A stretch of DNA of 64,000 bases, taken from the NCBI RefSeq assembly GCF_002968835.1, contig NZ_PKQK01000001.1:372001-436000 (forward strand), given 5' to 3'. The notes under the pieces were generated by a model. It did not search any database. It worked only from the letters and a program-made list of their open reading frames with translations, and was not told the DNA's origin. Source of the stretch: Paenibacillus sp. PCH8 (GTDB lineage: Bacteria; Bacillota; Bacilli; Paenibacillales; Paenibacillaceae). The position numbers and the translations under genes were made by a program. This document shows positions 8,898 through 17,769 of this stretch, piece by piece. Position 1 is the stretch's first letter; the number at the start of each line of letters is the position of its first letter.

Positions 8898-9536
8898 CTA
8901 TTGAATAGGTTTGACCATATGATTATACTCATGTCCTGCGATGACAATCACATCGTCTTTGACATATCCCTGCCGTTCGTACAGCATTAGTGCACGGCCG
9001 TTGTCCCGTTCTACAATCAGGGATACCTGTAAGTGACCGAGATCTCTGCCCTGCTCCTCAAAAGCAGCCATCAGCGCGCGGCCGATGCCCTGTCCCTGAT
9101 AGGCTTCACTTACCGAGAGAGTATCCAGATAATACTCCCCCGGACGGGTTTCTTTCACCAACACATACTTCTCATCCTGGCTTCGTCCAGCTCGATCCAG
9201 AATCGGCTGGTCCAGTCGATCCGCTTCACCACCATCATAGGCCACAAGAATGCCAGCGATCAGTCCATCCTGTTCCATCACCGTCACATGACGATAGCTG
9301 ATCCGATTGCCTGCCTGCATATAAAATTGTTTCAAAATCTCCATCGCCTTATCATGATTCGCTTCACCCGCAAGCGCGTAGGCAATATCCCCTATAGCCT
9401 GATAAAGTAATGGAATGACCTGATCTGCATCTTCTATGCGCGCAGGTCTGATCTGAGGAGGTGCCCCCTGATGATCTGGCTGCAACCTTGAATTCACGTC
9501 CGCCTGCATGCCTGACTTCATCTTGGAATGATTCAT
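8898..9536 (-). CDS. GNAT-family N-acetyltransferase
   Basis: The product has 212 residues. The GNAT core starts near residue 30 (IRPARIEDADQVIPLLYQA) and contains the acetyl-CoA binding motif A as LSVSEAYQGQGIGRALMAAFEEQG, with the expected Q-G-x-G-I/A pattern. It ends with a typical motif B region (NGRALMLYERQGYVKDD). The start ATG overlaps the TGA that would end ilvA if a nearby frameshift is corrected (TGATG). The gene therefore probably follows ilvA in one transcript by translational coupling, and no clear ribosome binding site of its own is visible. The acceptor substrate is unknown. Confidence 0.85.
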   Translation of the reverse strand: MNHSKMKSGMQADVNSRLQPDHQGAPPQIRPARIEDADQVIPLLYQAIGDIAYALAGEANHDKAMEILKQFYMQAGNRISYRHVTVMEQDGLIAGILVAYDGGEADRLDQPILDRAGRSQDEKYVLVKETRPGEYYLDTLSVSEAYQGQGIGRALMAAFEEQGRDLGHLQVSLIVERDNGRALMLYERQGYVKDDVIVIAGHEYNHMVKPIQ

Positions 9537-10827
9537 CAGATTAACATGTTGAACAGATTGAGATTTTTGTTCAGTTCAGTATAGGCGATTCCTTTGCGGT
9601 TCATGCGTTCAATCAGGGGTGGTAATCTTCCTTGTACATCAACTCGATGCCCACCAGAGCAGGGCCGTTTTCCTTGTCATGCTTTTTCGTATATTCGAAC
9701 CGGGTGATATCATCATTCTTCCCTAGAACTTCCTCCAGGAATTCACGTAAAGCTCCTGCACGCTGCGGGAAATTCACCATGAAATAATACTTCAGACCTT
9801 CATAGATCAGGGAACGTTCCTTGATCTCCTGCATGCGGTCGATATCGTTGTTCCCGCCACTAATAACGCAGACCACCGTCTTGCCCACAATTTGCTCACG
9901 ATATTGCTCAAGCGCTGCAACAGCCAAGGAACCAGCAGGCTCGACTACAATTGCATTTTCATTATAAAGCTCCAGAATGGTCGTGCAGGCTTTGCCTTCT
10001 GGCACTTTCAGAATGTCATCCAGCACGCTGCTGCAGATTTCAAAGGTCAGATCACCAACCCGTTTCACCGCAGCGCCATCCACGAATTTATCAATATCAT
10101 CCAGCGTAACCACCTGTTTGCGGAACATCGCTTCACTCATGGAAGCTGCCCCAAGTGGCTCAACACCAATGATACGTGTCTCTGGACTCACGGTCTTCAT
10201 GTAGGTTCCCACGCCGGCTGCCAGTCCACCGCCACCAATCGTAACGAACACATAGTCGGCATTCTCATCGAGGCTTTCCATGATTTCCATCGCTACCGTA
10301 CCATTACCTGCAATAATCTTAGGTTGATCAAACGGATGGATGAACGTCATGCCCTGTTCGTCACATGCACGCATTGCTTCTGCGTATGCATCGTCATACG
10401 TATCCCCGATTAGCACCACTTCAACGTTGTTTCCGCCAAAGCGTCGCACCTGCTTCACCTTCTGGTTCGGCGTTGTGCTCGGCATGAAGATTTTGCCGTT
10501 AATCCCGAGCGCATTACAACTAAAAGCGACACCTTGGGCATGGTTGCCCGCGCTCGCACAGACAATCCCTTTCTCCATCTCAGCTGGTGTCAGACTGCGA
10601 ATCATATTATAGGCACCCCGAATTTTGAACGAGCGCACCACTTGAAGGTCTTCCCTTTTCAGATACACATTACAATTATATTTGGCCGACAATACAGCAT
10701 CCCGCTGTAACGGCGTTCTTACAATGACCTCACGCAGCACATGATGTGCGCGCACGATATCTTCCATGCCAACACTGGCACGACCGGGACTTGTGGTTCC
10801 CGTTGGTTCTTGTTCAACTGGTTTCAT
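9536..10827 (-). CDS. ilvA: threonine ammonia-lyase (threonine dehydratase), C-terminus frameshifted
   Basis: IlvA deaminates threonine to 2-oxobutanoate using pyridoxal phosphate, the first step towards isoleucine. The PLP lysine sits in RSFKIRGAYN, the serine-type SAGNHAQGV loop and the GGGGLAAG phosphate-binding loop are present, and a C-terminal ACT-like regulatory region begins near YYFMVNFPQRAGAL. As written, the frame ends after 404 residues at 9613, within ...EDYHP. Adding one C to the CCCC run at 9616-9619 restores LIERMNRKGIAYTELN and about ten further residues, ending in a TGA that overlaps the GNAT start. The corrected length of 430 fits the family better. The missing base is more likely an assembly error than a mutation. 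Confidence 0.85.
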
Positions 10828-11004
10828 GTTGTCTCCACACTCCGCTTTTATGGTCTAGCAATGTCGTGCACTGCTTTTCTTTGTATTGTATCACTTTTGT
10901 TCTGTTCTTGCGCCTGAGCTCTCATCATTTATCATTCGTACAATTTCATCAATAACATAGTCATACTCTTCCAAGTCTAATTGAAAACGATTATCAATTA
11001 CATC

Positions 11005-11033
11005 ATTATAGAATATTCCATCCTTTACGACAA
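11005..11033 (-). promoter_or_regulatory. possible sigma-A promoter upstream of ilvA
   Basis: On the minus strand TTGTCG and TATAAT are separated by 17 bases, about 180 bp before ilvA. Just downstream, TGATAATCGTTTTCA (10982-10996) matches 12 of 14 informative positions of a 7-1-7 Fur box. Both could be chance in this AT-rich stretch, which may also be a decayed gene end. Confidence 0.35.
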
Positions 11034-11098
11034 CTATGTTGTGTTTGATTCGGGTTGTATTGTACGCTCTAAGCCTTTCGGGCTTTTTATATGTAGTC

Positions 11099-11129
11099 AA
11101 AAAAAACCCGATCCATTCCCGGATCGGGT
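11099..11129 (-). terminator. Rho-independent terminator
   Basis: On the minus strand ACCCGATCC, a six-base loop and GGATCGGGT form a nine-pair stem followed by eight T. It ends the transcript of the hydrolase gene that stops at 11209. A second small stem (AAGCC/GGCTT, 11071-11087) lies just beyond. Confidence 0.85.
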
Positions 11130-11208
11130 AACTGTGCCAGCCGCATAGGAATCTCATGGATTACCTTTTATTAGCTTAAAACAGAGGCTCACCACATATT
11201 AATCCTAA

Positions 11209-11832
11209 TTACGCCTGTGCCTGAAACCACGCCGCTGCAGCTTCTGCCTCGGTACGCGTTAACTGATGACCCTGACGCTCCAAGTGCATGTGCACTTCAG
11301 CACCAGCTCCGCTCAGAAGCGAAGCCAACTCATCTGTTTCACGTCTCGGCACAATCGGGTCATTCTCTCCTGCCCCGATGAAGACAGGCAGGCCTTTCAA
11401 ATCCGGCAAGTCCAGACCACGCAGGGGAACCATCGGATGATGCAGCATCGCACCTTTAAATACATCCGCCTGATGGAAGATCAGGCTTGCCGCAATATTG
11501 GCACCGTTGGAGTAGCCCAACGCATACACGTTTGAACGATCGAACCCGTATTCCATCGAAGCTGCATCGACAAAAGCACCCAGTTCCGCCGTCCGTGCAA
11601 TGAGATCCTCTTCGTCAAAGACACCTTCTGCCAAGCGACGGAAGAAACGGGGCATCCCGTTCTCCGATACGTTACCACGCACCCCCAGCATGCCTGCCTC
11701 TGGTGCAATCATCTCAGCCAGGCCCACCAGATCATTCTCGGTTCCGCCTGTGCCGTGAAGCAACAGAATGGTTGGAGCATCGGGCTGAGCACCTGCTTTA
11801 TAGATATGTTTCATAGTATTCGTTGTAGTCAT
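11209..11832 (-). CDS. mhqD: MhqD-like phospholipase/carboxylesterase-family hydrolase
   Basis: The product is a 207-residue alpha/beta hydrolase. LLLHGTGGTENDL forms the oxyanion region, the nucleophile is in GYSNGANIA, the acid is in GENDPIVP, and the histidine is in RQGHQLT. This matches the YodD/MhqD group, which in Bacillus subtilis is induced by methylhydroquinone and catechol under the repressor MhqR. I choose the ATG at 11832 because GGAGAG precedes it by eight bases and the start overlaps the upstream stop as ATGA. It is the second gene of a two-gene operon with a ring-cleaving dioxygenase; the pair probably degrades toxic quinol compounds. The exact substrate is unknown. Confidence 0.75.
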   Translation of the reverse strand: MTTTNTMKHIYKAGAQPDAPTILLLHGTGGTENDLVGLAEMIAPEAGMLGVRGNVSENGMPRFFRRLAEGVFDEEDLIARTAELGAFVDAASMEYGFDRSNVYALGYSNGANIAASLIFHQADVFKGAMLHHPMVPLRGLDLPDLKGLPVFIGAGENDPIVPRRETDELASLLSGAGAEVHMHLERQGHQLTRTEAEAAAAWFQAQA

Positions 11833-12779
11833 GATTTGGACTCTCCCTTCCATTCGCGTACTTGAATAGGTGGCAACAATTGTTCAATCTGCTCGCGCTG
11901 TGGTTCATACCATTCAGGCAACATTAATTTCTCACCCATGCTCTCTTGCGGTTCATCCCGTGCAAAGCCCGGCGGGTCCGTTGCAATCTCGAACAGGATA
12001 CCGCCCGGTTCCCGGAAATACACGGCGTTGAAGTATTGACGGTCAATAACTGGCGTTGGATGATATCCGGCTTGATCAAGATCCTGTTGCATTTGTTCAT
12101 GTTCCGTATAATCCTTTGCACGCCATGCAATATGGTGTACCGTTCCCGCTCCGCCGATTCCGCGCTGAATGCCCGTGGACTGAATGTCGATGATTTGCCC
12201 GATGTCACCGCTCGCCTGAAGGCGAATCATTCCATTCTCCTCGCTAACCTTCTCCAGACCAAGCATCGTTACAAGTACGTCTGTAGTTTTCTCAGGTACG
12301 TGACTGAACAATACAGCGCCGCCGAAGCCTTTAATCGCATGCTCCGATGGTACACCATTGAATGTCCAGTGGCTTGGCTGTCCACCATCACGCTCAACCA
12401 GTTCGAGCAGCAGACCGCCTTTGTCGAAGAAGCGAATATACGGTTCACCGAATCTGGTTTTATTTTCGAACGGAATATCGAAGGAAGCAAGACGTTCTTT
12501 CCAGAAAGGCAGACTGCCAACCGGAATCGCGAATACAGTGACCCCCGTCTGGCCTGAACCAATGACTCCTCTTCTTGAATTTTGTTGAGGGAAAAAGGTC
12601 ATGATGGTGCCTGGTGCGCCTTCTTCATTACCATAATACAGATGGTACACGTCCGGTGCATCAAAATTAATTGTTTTTTTTACCATTCTAAGCGCCAATA
12701 CGCCTGCGTAAAAATCAACGTTTTTCTGTGCATCGTCTACAAAAGCCGTAATGTGGTGAATTCCTGAAGTTCTGAACAT
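11829..12779 (-). CDS. ring-cleaving dioxygenase of the MhqA/MhqE/MhqO glyoxalase family
   Basis: The product of 316 residues has two vicinal-oxygen-chelate halves. The first opens with GIHHITAFVDDAQKNVDFYAG; the second shows GTVHHIAWRAKDY and ends with REPGGILFEIATDPPGF. The two HHI histidines and the late glutamate are the expected metal ligands. Relatives in Bacillus subtilis (YkcA, YodE, YdfO) belong to the MhqR regulon and are thought to open hydroquinone rings. I start at the ATG at 12779, eight bases after GGGAG, and not at the GTG at 12788 that lies within the ribosome binding site. The gene is coupled to the downstream hydrolase. The three paralogue names cannot be told apart by sequence alone. 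Confidence 0.8.
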   Translation of the reverse strand: MFRTSGIHHITAFVDDAQKNVDFYAGVLALRMVKKTINFDAPDVYHLYYGNEEGAPGTIMTFFPQQNSRRGVIGSGQTGVTVFAIPVGSLPFWKERLASFDIPFENKTRFGEPYIRFFDKGGLLLELVERDGGQPSHWTFNGVPSEHAIKGFGGAVLFSHVPEKTTDVLVTMLGLEKVSEENGMIRLQASGDIGQIIDIQSTGIQRGIGGAGTVHHIAWRAKDYTEHEQMQQDLDQAGYHPTPVIDRQYFNAVYFREPGGILFEIATDPPGFARDEPQESMGEKLMLPEWYEPQREQIEQLLPPIQVREWKGESKS

Positions 12780-12865
12780 AATCTCCACTCCCTTGGTTTT
12801 AGTTGGTTGATCGTTATATGAAGCATCTTTTATTTACTGTTTTCATTTCCTGCGTATCGTTATTT

Positions 12866-12946
12866 ATCTTTAAATTAAGATTATTTAAATTTATATTAGT
12901 CCATTGATCGAAGATATGCAAGCAATTATTTTAAAATTAAGATTTA
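12866..12946 (-). promoter_or_regulatory. possible MhqR-type operator region
   Basis: ATCTTTAAATTAAGAT at 12866-12881 is an imperfect palindrome whose ATCT...AGAT ends resemble the MhqR operator. The half TTAAAATTAAGATT recurs at 12931-12944. Both sit 90 to 165 bp before the quinone-stress operon. The assignment rests on position and partial likeness only. Confidence 0.35.
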
Positions 12947-12995
12947 TTGGACCGTGATCCCGTTGAACCACTCGCTCCCTGAACCGTACAAACAA

Positions 12996-13030
12996 CAAAA
13001 AGCAGGCACCGATTACCTCGGAAACCTGCT
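12996..13030 (-). terminator. Rho-independent terminator
   Basis: On the minus strand AGCAGG and CCTGCT flank a weakly paired loop and are followed by five T. It lies about 60 bases past the stop of the shorter CNNM gene. Confidence 0.6.
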
Positions 13031-13089
13031 TCCTGTCAGAACGATAGCGTTTCTTTATCATCCTTATTATTGCTTCATGTCACTACTTC

Positions 13090-14172
13090 TTATACCAATT
13101 TCAATCTTTTGGGTGGATTCACCAAATCCTTGTGTTCATACTCATCCTTGATATCTCCAACGATCTCTTCAAGGATATCTTCCATCGTAACCATACCTAC
13201 CGTAGCACCTGCCTCGTTTTTCACGGTTGCAATGTGTACACGGCTTTGCTGCATCTGAATCAGCACGTCCTTGATTGGAGAACGCTCGGAGAAACTCGGC
13301 GTATTATGAACAAATGTCTCCATACTGAATGCTCTGCCCGCAGCCACACTTGTCAGCATTTCTTTGGTGTTAATGAAGCCTACAAAGCTAGCCTGATCCC
13401 CATTCGCAATTACAGGGTATCTCGTGTATTCATGTTGATTCAGCACTTCAATCATCTGATCAAGGGGCATTTCCTTATTCAACGTAACAATTTTATCTTT
13501 CGGAATCATAATCTCCTGAAGCAGACGCTCATCAAAAGCAAAAATATTTTTGAGATAGTCCAGTTCCGTCTGGTTGATCTCACCGCTCTCAAAGCTCTGT
13601 GCCATAATCAGCTTCAGCTCCTCTTCGGAGTGAACCGTATCGTGACCAGCAGGTTTTACACCGAATAAGCCAAGCAACAGACGAGCAGCTCCATTCAGCG
13701 CATAGATGAACGGATTCATGATTTTACCGAACCAGTACAGCGGTGGTGCAAGTAATAGCGTCATTCTCTCTGCAAATTGGATCGCCAGTGTTTTGGGTGC
13801 CAATTCACCAATAACCACGTGCAGGAAAGTAATGATCGCCAGAGCAATACCGTAGGAAAGCACGGTAGACAATGCTGCCGGTACTTCCATTCGCGCAAAC
13901 AACGGATGTAACATTTTCTCTACGGTAGGCTCACCCAAGGCTCCCAATACCAGCGCCGTGATGGTAATCCCCAATTGACACGCAGACAGGTAATAATCCA
14001 GGTTGTGCGCCACTTTTTTGGCCAGTACTGCCTTTTTGTTACCTTCCGAGATCAATTGATCGATTCGGGACATCCGTACTTTAAGAATGGCGAATTCAGC
14101 TCCAACAAAAAAAGCTGTCAGACCGATAAATACGGCTACTAAAAATAAATTCAAGGCTATTATTCCGTCCAA
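13090..14172 (-). CDS. CNNM/CBS-domain membrane protein lacking the CorC_HlyC domain
   Basis: The product has 360 residues. The N-terminal CNNM (DUF21) domain has about four membrane segments, for example ALNLFLVAVFIGLTAFFVGAEFAIL and LSTVLSYGIALAIITFLHVVIGELAPKT. A pair of CBS domains follows, with MIPKDKIVTL and ending in VTMEDILEEIVGDIKDEYE. The family is linked to magnesium or other cation export (for example MpfA/YhdP) and was long called hemolysin C-like. The protein stops where the tandem paralogue continues into the CorC_HlyC transporter-associated domain, and I find no hidden frame that would restore it. The start is TTG, preceded by a hairpin shared with the upstream paralogue. Confidence 0.85.
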   Translation of the reverse strand: MDGIIALNLFLVAVFIGLTAFFVGAEFAILKVRMSRIDQLISEGNKKAVLAKKVAHNLDYYLSACQLGITITALVLGALGEPTVEKMLHPLFARMEVPAALSTVLSYGIALAIITFLHVVIGELAPKTLAIQFAERMTLLLAPPLYWFGKIMNPFIYALNGAARLLLGLFGVKPAGHDTVHSEEELKLIMAQSFESGEINQTELDYLKNIFAFDERLLQEIMIPKDKIVTLNKEMPLDQMIEVLNQHEYTRYPVIANGDQASFVGFINTKEMLTSVAAGRAFSMETFVHNTPSFSERSPIKDVLIQMQQSRVHIATVKNEAGATVGMVTMEDILEEIVGDIKDEYEHKDLVNPPKRLKLV

Positions 14173-14204
14173 TGATTTCCCTCAAGTAGAGGGATTCACC
14201 TCCA
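14173..14204 (-). promoter_or_regulatory. leader hairpin between ribosome binding site and UUG start
   Basis: On the minus strand TGGAGGTGAAT is followed by the stem CCCTC-TACTT-GAGGG and then AAATCA before TTG. The first GGAGG is 26 bases from the start codon, and the second candidate GAGGG lies inside the stem. The same design occurs before the tandem paralogue with different stem bases. Confidence 0.6.
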
Positions 14205-14307
14205 AGTAAAATTTATATTAAGGTTGCACGAGTGACGTTCCGGTCCGTCCCCTACACTGCTACTTATCGCAAAAACATTTAAAGTTTCAAAAGATTACCG
14301 GGTAAGA

Positions 14308-15645
14308 TCACGCCAGATCGCTAGCAGCTTCCTCAATCTCAGCGCCGCTCACTCGTTCCAGAAGAACTTGCTTGATGTGATAATTTTCGGTATCCATGAC
14401 GGTCCAGACATAATCACCGTGTTCTACCGTGTCACCTTTTTCCACACCTACACCCCTCTGGTACTGAATCCATCCGGCAACGGTATCCATCTCTTCGTTT
14501 CCTTCAAAGATAAGCCCGAACTGCCGCTCCACTTCATCCAGAAGTACCCGGCCGTTAATGAGATATTGATTCTCTCCGGTCTCCTGAATATCAGCAACCT
14601 CATCGGCATCGAATTCATCACGTATCTCACCAACAAGCTCCTCAAGAATATCTTCCATCGTGATAATCCCCGAGGTACCACCGTATTCATCCACGACTAC
14701 AGCCATGTGAACACGTTCCAGTTGCATTTTAATCATCGCATCCTGGATAGGTGTCACTTCAGAAACGAACGGAATCTCACGAACGAATTCACTCAGCTGA
14801 TACGATCTTGCGGCAACCATGTCCGGCAAAATCTTTTTCACATTCACCAAGCCGACAATACGGTCCTTGTCTCCATCCTCGATGACCGGGTATCGTGAAT
14901 AATTATGTTCATCCAATATAGGAATAATATCGTCATAGGTCATATCCTGATTAAGTGTTACCAGTTCTGTACGCGGTACCATGATGTCTTTGGCATCACG
15001 TTCATCGAATACAAAAACATTTTCCAGATACGAAAGCTTGGTCTTATTGTTCTCGTCACCTTCGTAACTCTGGTTCATGATGATTTTGATCTCGTCCTCC
15101 GAGTAAGCTTGATCATGTTCTGCTGGCTTCACTCCGAATCCTCTAAGAAGAACACGTGAGGCTCCATTTAACGCCCAGATGAACGGATACATGATCTTGC
15201 CAAACCAGTATAGCGATGGTGAGAGCATTAATGTCAGTTTTTCCGAGAACTGAATCGCAAGTGTTTTGGGTGCCATCTCACCAATCACGACATGCAGGAA
15301 CGTAACGAGTATGAAAGCAATCGCATATGAAGCAATGGATGAGACTGAAGGTGATACGTTCAGGTAATCAAATACCGGATATAATAATCTCTCAACCGTT
15401 GGCTTTCCGAGCGCTCCCAGTCCCAGGGCAGTGACCGTAATACCAAGCTGACAAGCTGATAGATAATAATCCAGGTCCGAGACCACTTTTTTGGCGAGTA
15501 CTGCCTTTTTATTGCCCTCGGCAACCAGTTGATCCACTCTTGATGTACGAATTTTGACTACAGCAAACTCAGAAGCTACGAAAAATGCAGTCAATGCAAT
15601 CAAGATAATAAGTAATGCAATGTTCAATATGGTAATTATGTCCAA
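14308..15645 (-). CDS. CNNM/CBS/CorC_HlyC-domain cation transport-related protein
   Basis: The 445-residue product has the full architecture. The CNNM membrane domain contains IILIALTAFFVASEFAVVK and FILVTFLHVVIGEMAPKT. Two CBS domains cover roughly residues 200 to 330 and include IMVPRTELVTL and MAVVVDEYGGTSGIITMEDILEE. The C-terminal CorC_HlyC domain has YLINGRVLLDEVERQFG. I choose the TTG at 15645 over the GTG at 15672, because that GTG is part of the GGAGGTGAATCCC ribosome binding site and the downstream paralogue starts at the matching TTG. Relatives act in magnesium homeostasis. The two tandem genes are separated by 135 bp and share a leader, which suggests a recent duplication with common control. 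Confidence 0.85.
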   Translation of the reverse strand: MDIITILNIALLIILIALTAFFVASEFAVVKIRTSRVDQLVAEGNKKAVLAKKVVSDLDYYLSACQLGITVTALGLGALGKPTVERLLYPVFDYLNVSPSVSSIASYAIAFILVTFLHVVIGEMAPKTLAIQFSEKLTLMLSPSLYWFGKIMYPFIWALNGASRVLLRGFGVKPAEHDQAYSEDEIKIIMNQSYEGDENNKTKLSYLENVFVFDERDAKDIMVPRTELVTLNQDMTYDDIIPILDEHNYSRYPVIEDGDKDRIVGLVNVKKILPDMVAARSYQLSEFVREIPFVSEVTPIQDAMIKMQLERVHMAVVVDEYGGTSGIITMEDILEELVGEIRDEFDADEVADIQETGENQYLINGRVLLDEVERQFGLIFEGNEEMDTVAGWIQYQRGVGVEKGDTVEHGDYVWTVMDTENYHIKQVLLERVSGAEIEEAASDLA

Positions 15646-15675
15646 TGATTTCCCCGTTTCACAGGGATTCACCTC
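15646..15675 (-). promoter_or_regulatory. leader hairpin between ribosome binding site and UUG start, second copy
   Basis: On the minus strand TGGAGGTGAAT is followed by CCCTG-TGAAA-CGGGG and AAATCA-TTGGAC. Compared with the other copy the stem pairs differ but pairing is kept (one G-U), which suggests selection for the structure. Confidence 0.6.
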
Positions 15676-16295
15676 CAGAGATAGTTACAGCGTGATCCGT
15701 TAACTTGGTTAACCATTCATCTGCTGTTTGTCGTTCAACTTGCCGTATGCCGTATATAAAATCAATTGATAATAACGTTTGTATATGTCGTACGTTGACC
15801 TTGTAAAACCAAAACAGGAAATCAAGATGAAGTCAATGACTTGCAGAAACTTCTCCACTCAAATCGGGTTTCCCCTCATGCTGTCAATTGTTCCTCGCTT
15901 AACTCCATCTAGATTCGCCATTTGGACAATTTACAATATCGCCTTCCCAATAGATATCCACCTCCCCTCGTACTCATTCCTGTTTCCGAAAAGTATACCA
16001 TGATTCCAACCGAACCATCCAGTTGCACGTTATGGTTTGGAACAAGCTTACAGTTTATTGTTCACAAAATAGTCTTTATGTATGTTGGCGATCCCTATCT
16101 AACTTATTCATAGCATCTACTAATGTGATATTCTTCACTTGATTAGTATAGTCCAATTTATAGAAATACTACCCGTTACTTCTGGGCATTAAACAGGCGT
16201 GAAACCTAATGGTTTGTGAGAAAATATGCTCCCAACGTATGGATCAGTCTATCCAGATTAGTTCATACTTTTTTTAAAATCATACATGAGTATAC
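15676..16295. other. intergenic region without a recognised gene
   Basis: About 620 bp of AT-rich sequence between the CNNM genes and purD. Short open frames on the plus strand have no ribosome binding site or family resemblance. The promoter of the CNNM genes should lie near 15700-15780, but I could not fix it. Confidence 0.4.
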
Positions 16296-16360
16296 GCAGC
16301 AAAGAGCCCGCAGGATGCAAACACCTCCCGGTGCTCATCTTTGCAGGCTCTCGCGGCTCT
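16296..16360 (-). terminator. probable terminator of the purine operon
   Basis: On the minus strand three nested stems are seen: AGAGCC with GGCTCT, TGCAAA with TTTGCA, and CACC with GGTG around GGGA. They are followed by a short T stretch. It lies about 90 bases past the purD stop and is the last strong hairpin of the operon. Confidence 0.6.
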
Positions 16361-16446
16361 ATTCTATGTTGCCATCCAGCGATAGTCTTGTGACCGAAAC
16401 TAGACCATCAGCGGATTAACAATTCATTCATTTGGAGTATCCTTTA

Positions 16447-17721
16447 TTATACTAGTGCTTTAGCAGCAATATCGGTCCGCTGATGTTTGCCCTCAAAATG
16501 GATGCGCTCCGCTTGTACATAGGCTTTATTTCTCGCTTCAGCAATATCCGTACCCAGACCAACTACGCCCAGAATACGTCCACCATTCGTGAGCCAGTCT
16601 CCTGATTCACTACGCGATGTACCTGCGTGGAACACCACCGCATCGTCGACTTGATCCAGTCCTTCAATGACTACGCCTTTGGCATAAGGCCCTGGGTAAC
16701 CCCCAGAAGCAAGCACCACACATACGGCTGCTTCATCACTCCACTCAATCTCAATGTCGGCTAATTTGCCATGAACGGTCGCCCAGAAAATGTCGAATAG
16801 ATCACTCTTCAAACGTGGCAATACCACCTGTGTCTCCGGGTCTCCGAAGCGTGCATTGAACTCAATGGTTTTTGGTTTGCCATCCGGGGAGATCATCAGT
16901 CCGGCAAACAATACACCACGGAACGGACGTCCCTCGGACACCATCGCTTTGGCAGTCGGTATGATAATCGTGTCCACAGCTTCCTCAATAATAGACGCAG
17001 GAATGTGTGGAAGTGGTGAATACGTACCCATACCGCCTGTGTTTGGCCCCTGATCATTATCGAATACAGGCTTGTGATCCTGTGCTGCAGCCATCGGGCG
17101 AACGGTCTCGCCATCGACGAAGGCCAGAATCGACATTTCCTGTCCTTCCAGAAACTCCTCAATAATCACTTTGGCACCTGCTTCGCCAAATACTTTATCC
17201 ACCATAATGCTGTGAAGTGCCTGATTCGCTTCCTCACGGGAAAAGGCAACTGTAACGCCCTTGCCCGCTGCCAGTCCATCCGCCTTGATAACAACAGGAA
17301 TCGTTTGTTCATCCAGATAAGCCTGAGCTTGTTCAACATTGTCGAATTTCTCATAGGCTGCGGTTGGAATATTATATTTGTGCAGCAGATCCTTCATGAA
17401 CGTTTTGCTGCCCTCAATCTCAGCTGCATTACGACGCGGCCCAAATACCGGAATACCTGTCGAGTCAAAAGCATCCACGATCCCGTCCGCCAGCGGATCA
17501 TCTGGACCAATAACCACTAGACCCACTTTAAGCTCTACAGCAAGAGCCGTTAGTTTATCGAATTCATTCACCGCAATCGGATGGCATTCAGCCAGTTGAG
17601 CAATGCCTGCATTTCCGGGTGCACAATGAATCTTGCCTGCCTTTGGACTCTTCGCCAGCGCCCAGATGATTGCATGTTCACGGCCACCGCCGCCTACTAC
17701 CAGAATATCCATTTTATCCAT
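16447..17721 (-). CDS. purD: phosphoribosylamine--glycine ligase (GAR synthetase)
   Basis: PurD joins glycine to phosphoribosylamine with ATP, step two of purine synthesis. The product of 424 residues begins MDKMDILVVGGGGREHAI, has the ATP-grasp core (PVVIKADGLAAGKGVTVA near residue 140) and the metal-binding FNARFGDPETQ near residue 290. I start at the ATG at 17721, with GGAGG and AAGGG just before it; longer versions carry a non-homologous tail. It is the last gene of the pur operon. A strong terminator-like hairpin separates it from purH, so its expression may be lower than that of upstream genes unless there is readthrough. Confidence 0.96.
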   Translation of the reverse strand: MDKMDILVVGGGGREHAIIWALAKSPKAGKIHCAPGNAGIAQLAECHPIAVNEFDKLTALAVELKVGLVVIGPDDPLADGIVDAFDSTGIPVFGPRRNAAEIEGSKTFMKDLLHKYNIPTAAYEKFDNVEQAQAYLDEQTIPVVIKADGLAAGKGVTVAFSREEANQALHSIMVDKVFGEAGAKVIIEEFLEGQEMSILAFVDGETVRPMAAAQDHKPVFDNDQGPNTGGMGTYSPLPHIPASIIEEAVDTIIIPTAKAMVSEGRPFRGVLFAGLMISPDGKPKTIEFNARFGDPETQVVLPRLKSDLFDIFWATVHGKLADIEIEWSDEAAVCVVLASGGYPGPYAKGVVIEGLDQVDDAVVFHAGTSRSESGDWLTNGGRILGVVGLGTDIAEARNKAYVQAERIHFEGKHQRTDIAAKALV

Positions 17722-17769
17722 TATTCCCTTATCCTCCATGCATATTGGGATTCTTTCGATTTTCCTTAA

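Noticed and set aside
10891..11157. Possible 88-residue gene on the minus strand
   Set aside because: Its only ATG lies upstream of a strong terminator hairpin that would be inside the gene, and there is no ribosome binding site for an internal start.
15670..15672. GTG at 15672 as the start of the longer CNNM gene
   Set aside because: This GTG is part of the GGAGGTGAATCCC ribosome binding site, which is also present before the paralogue that starts at TTG.
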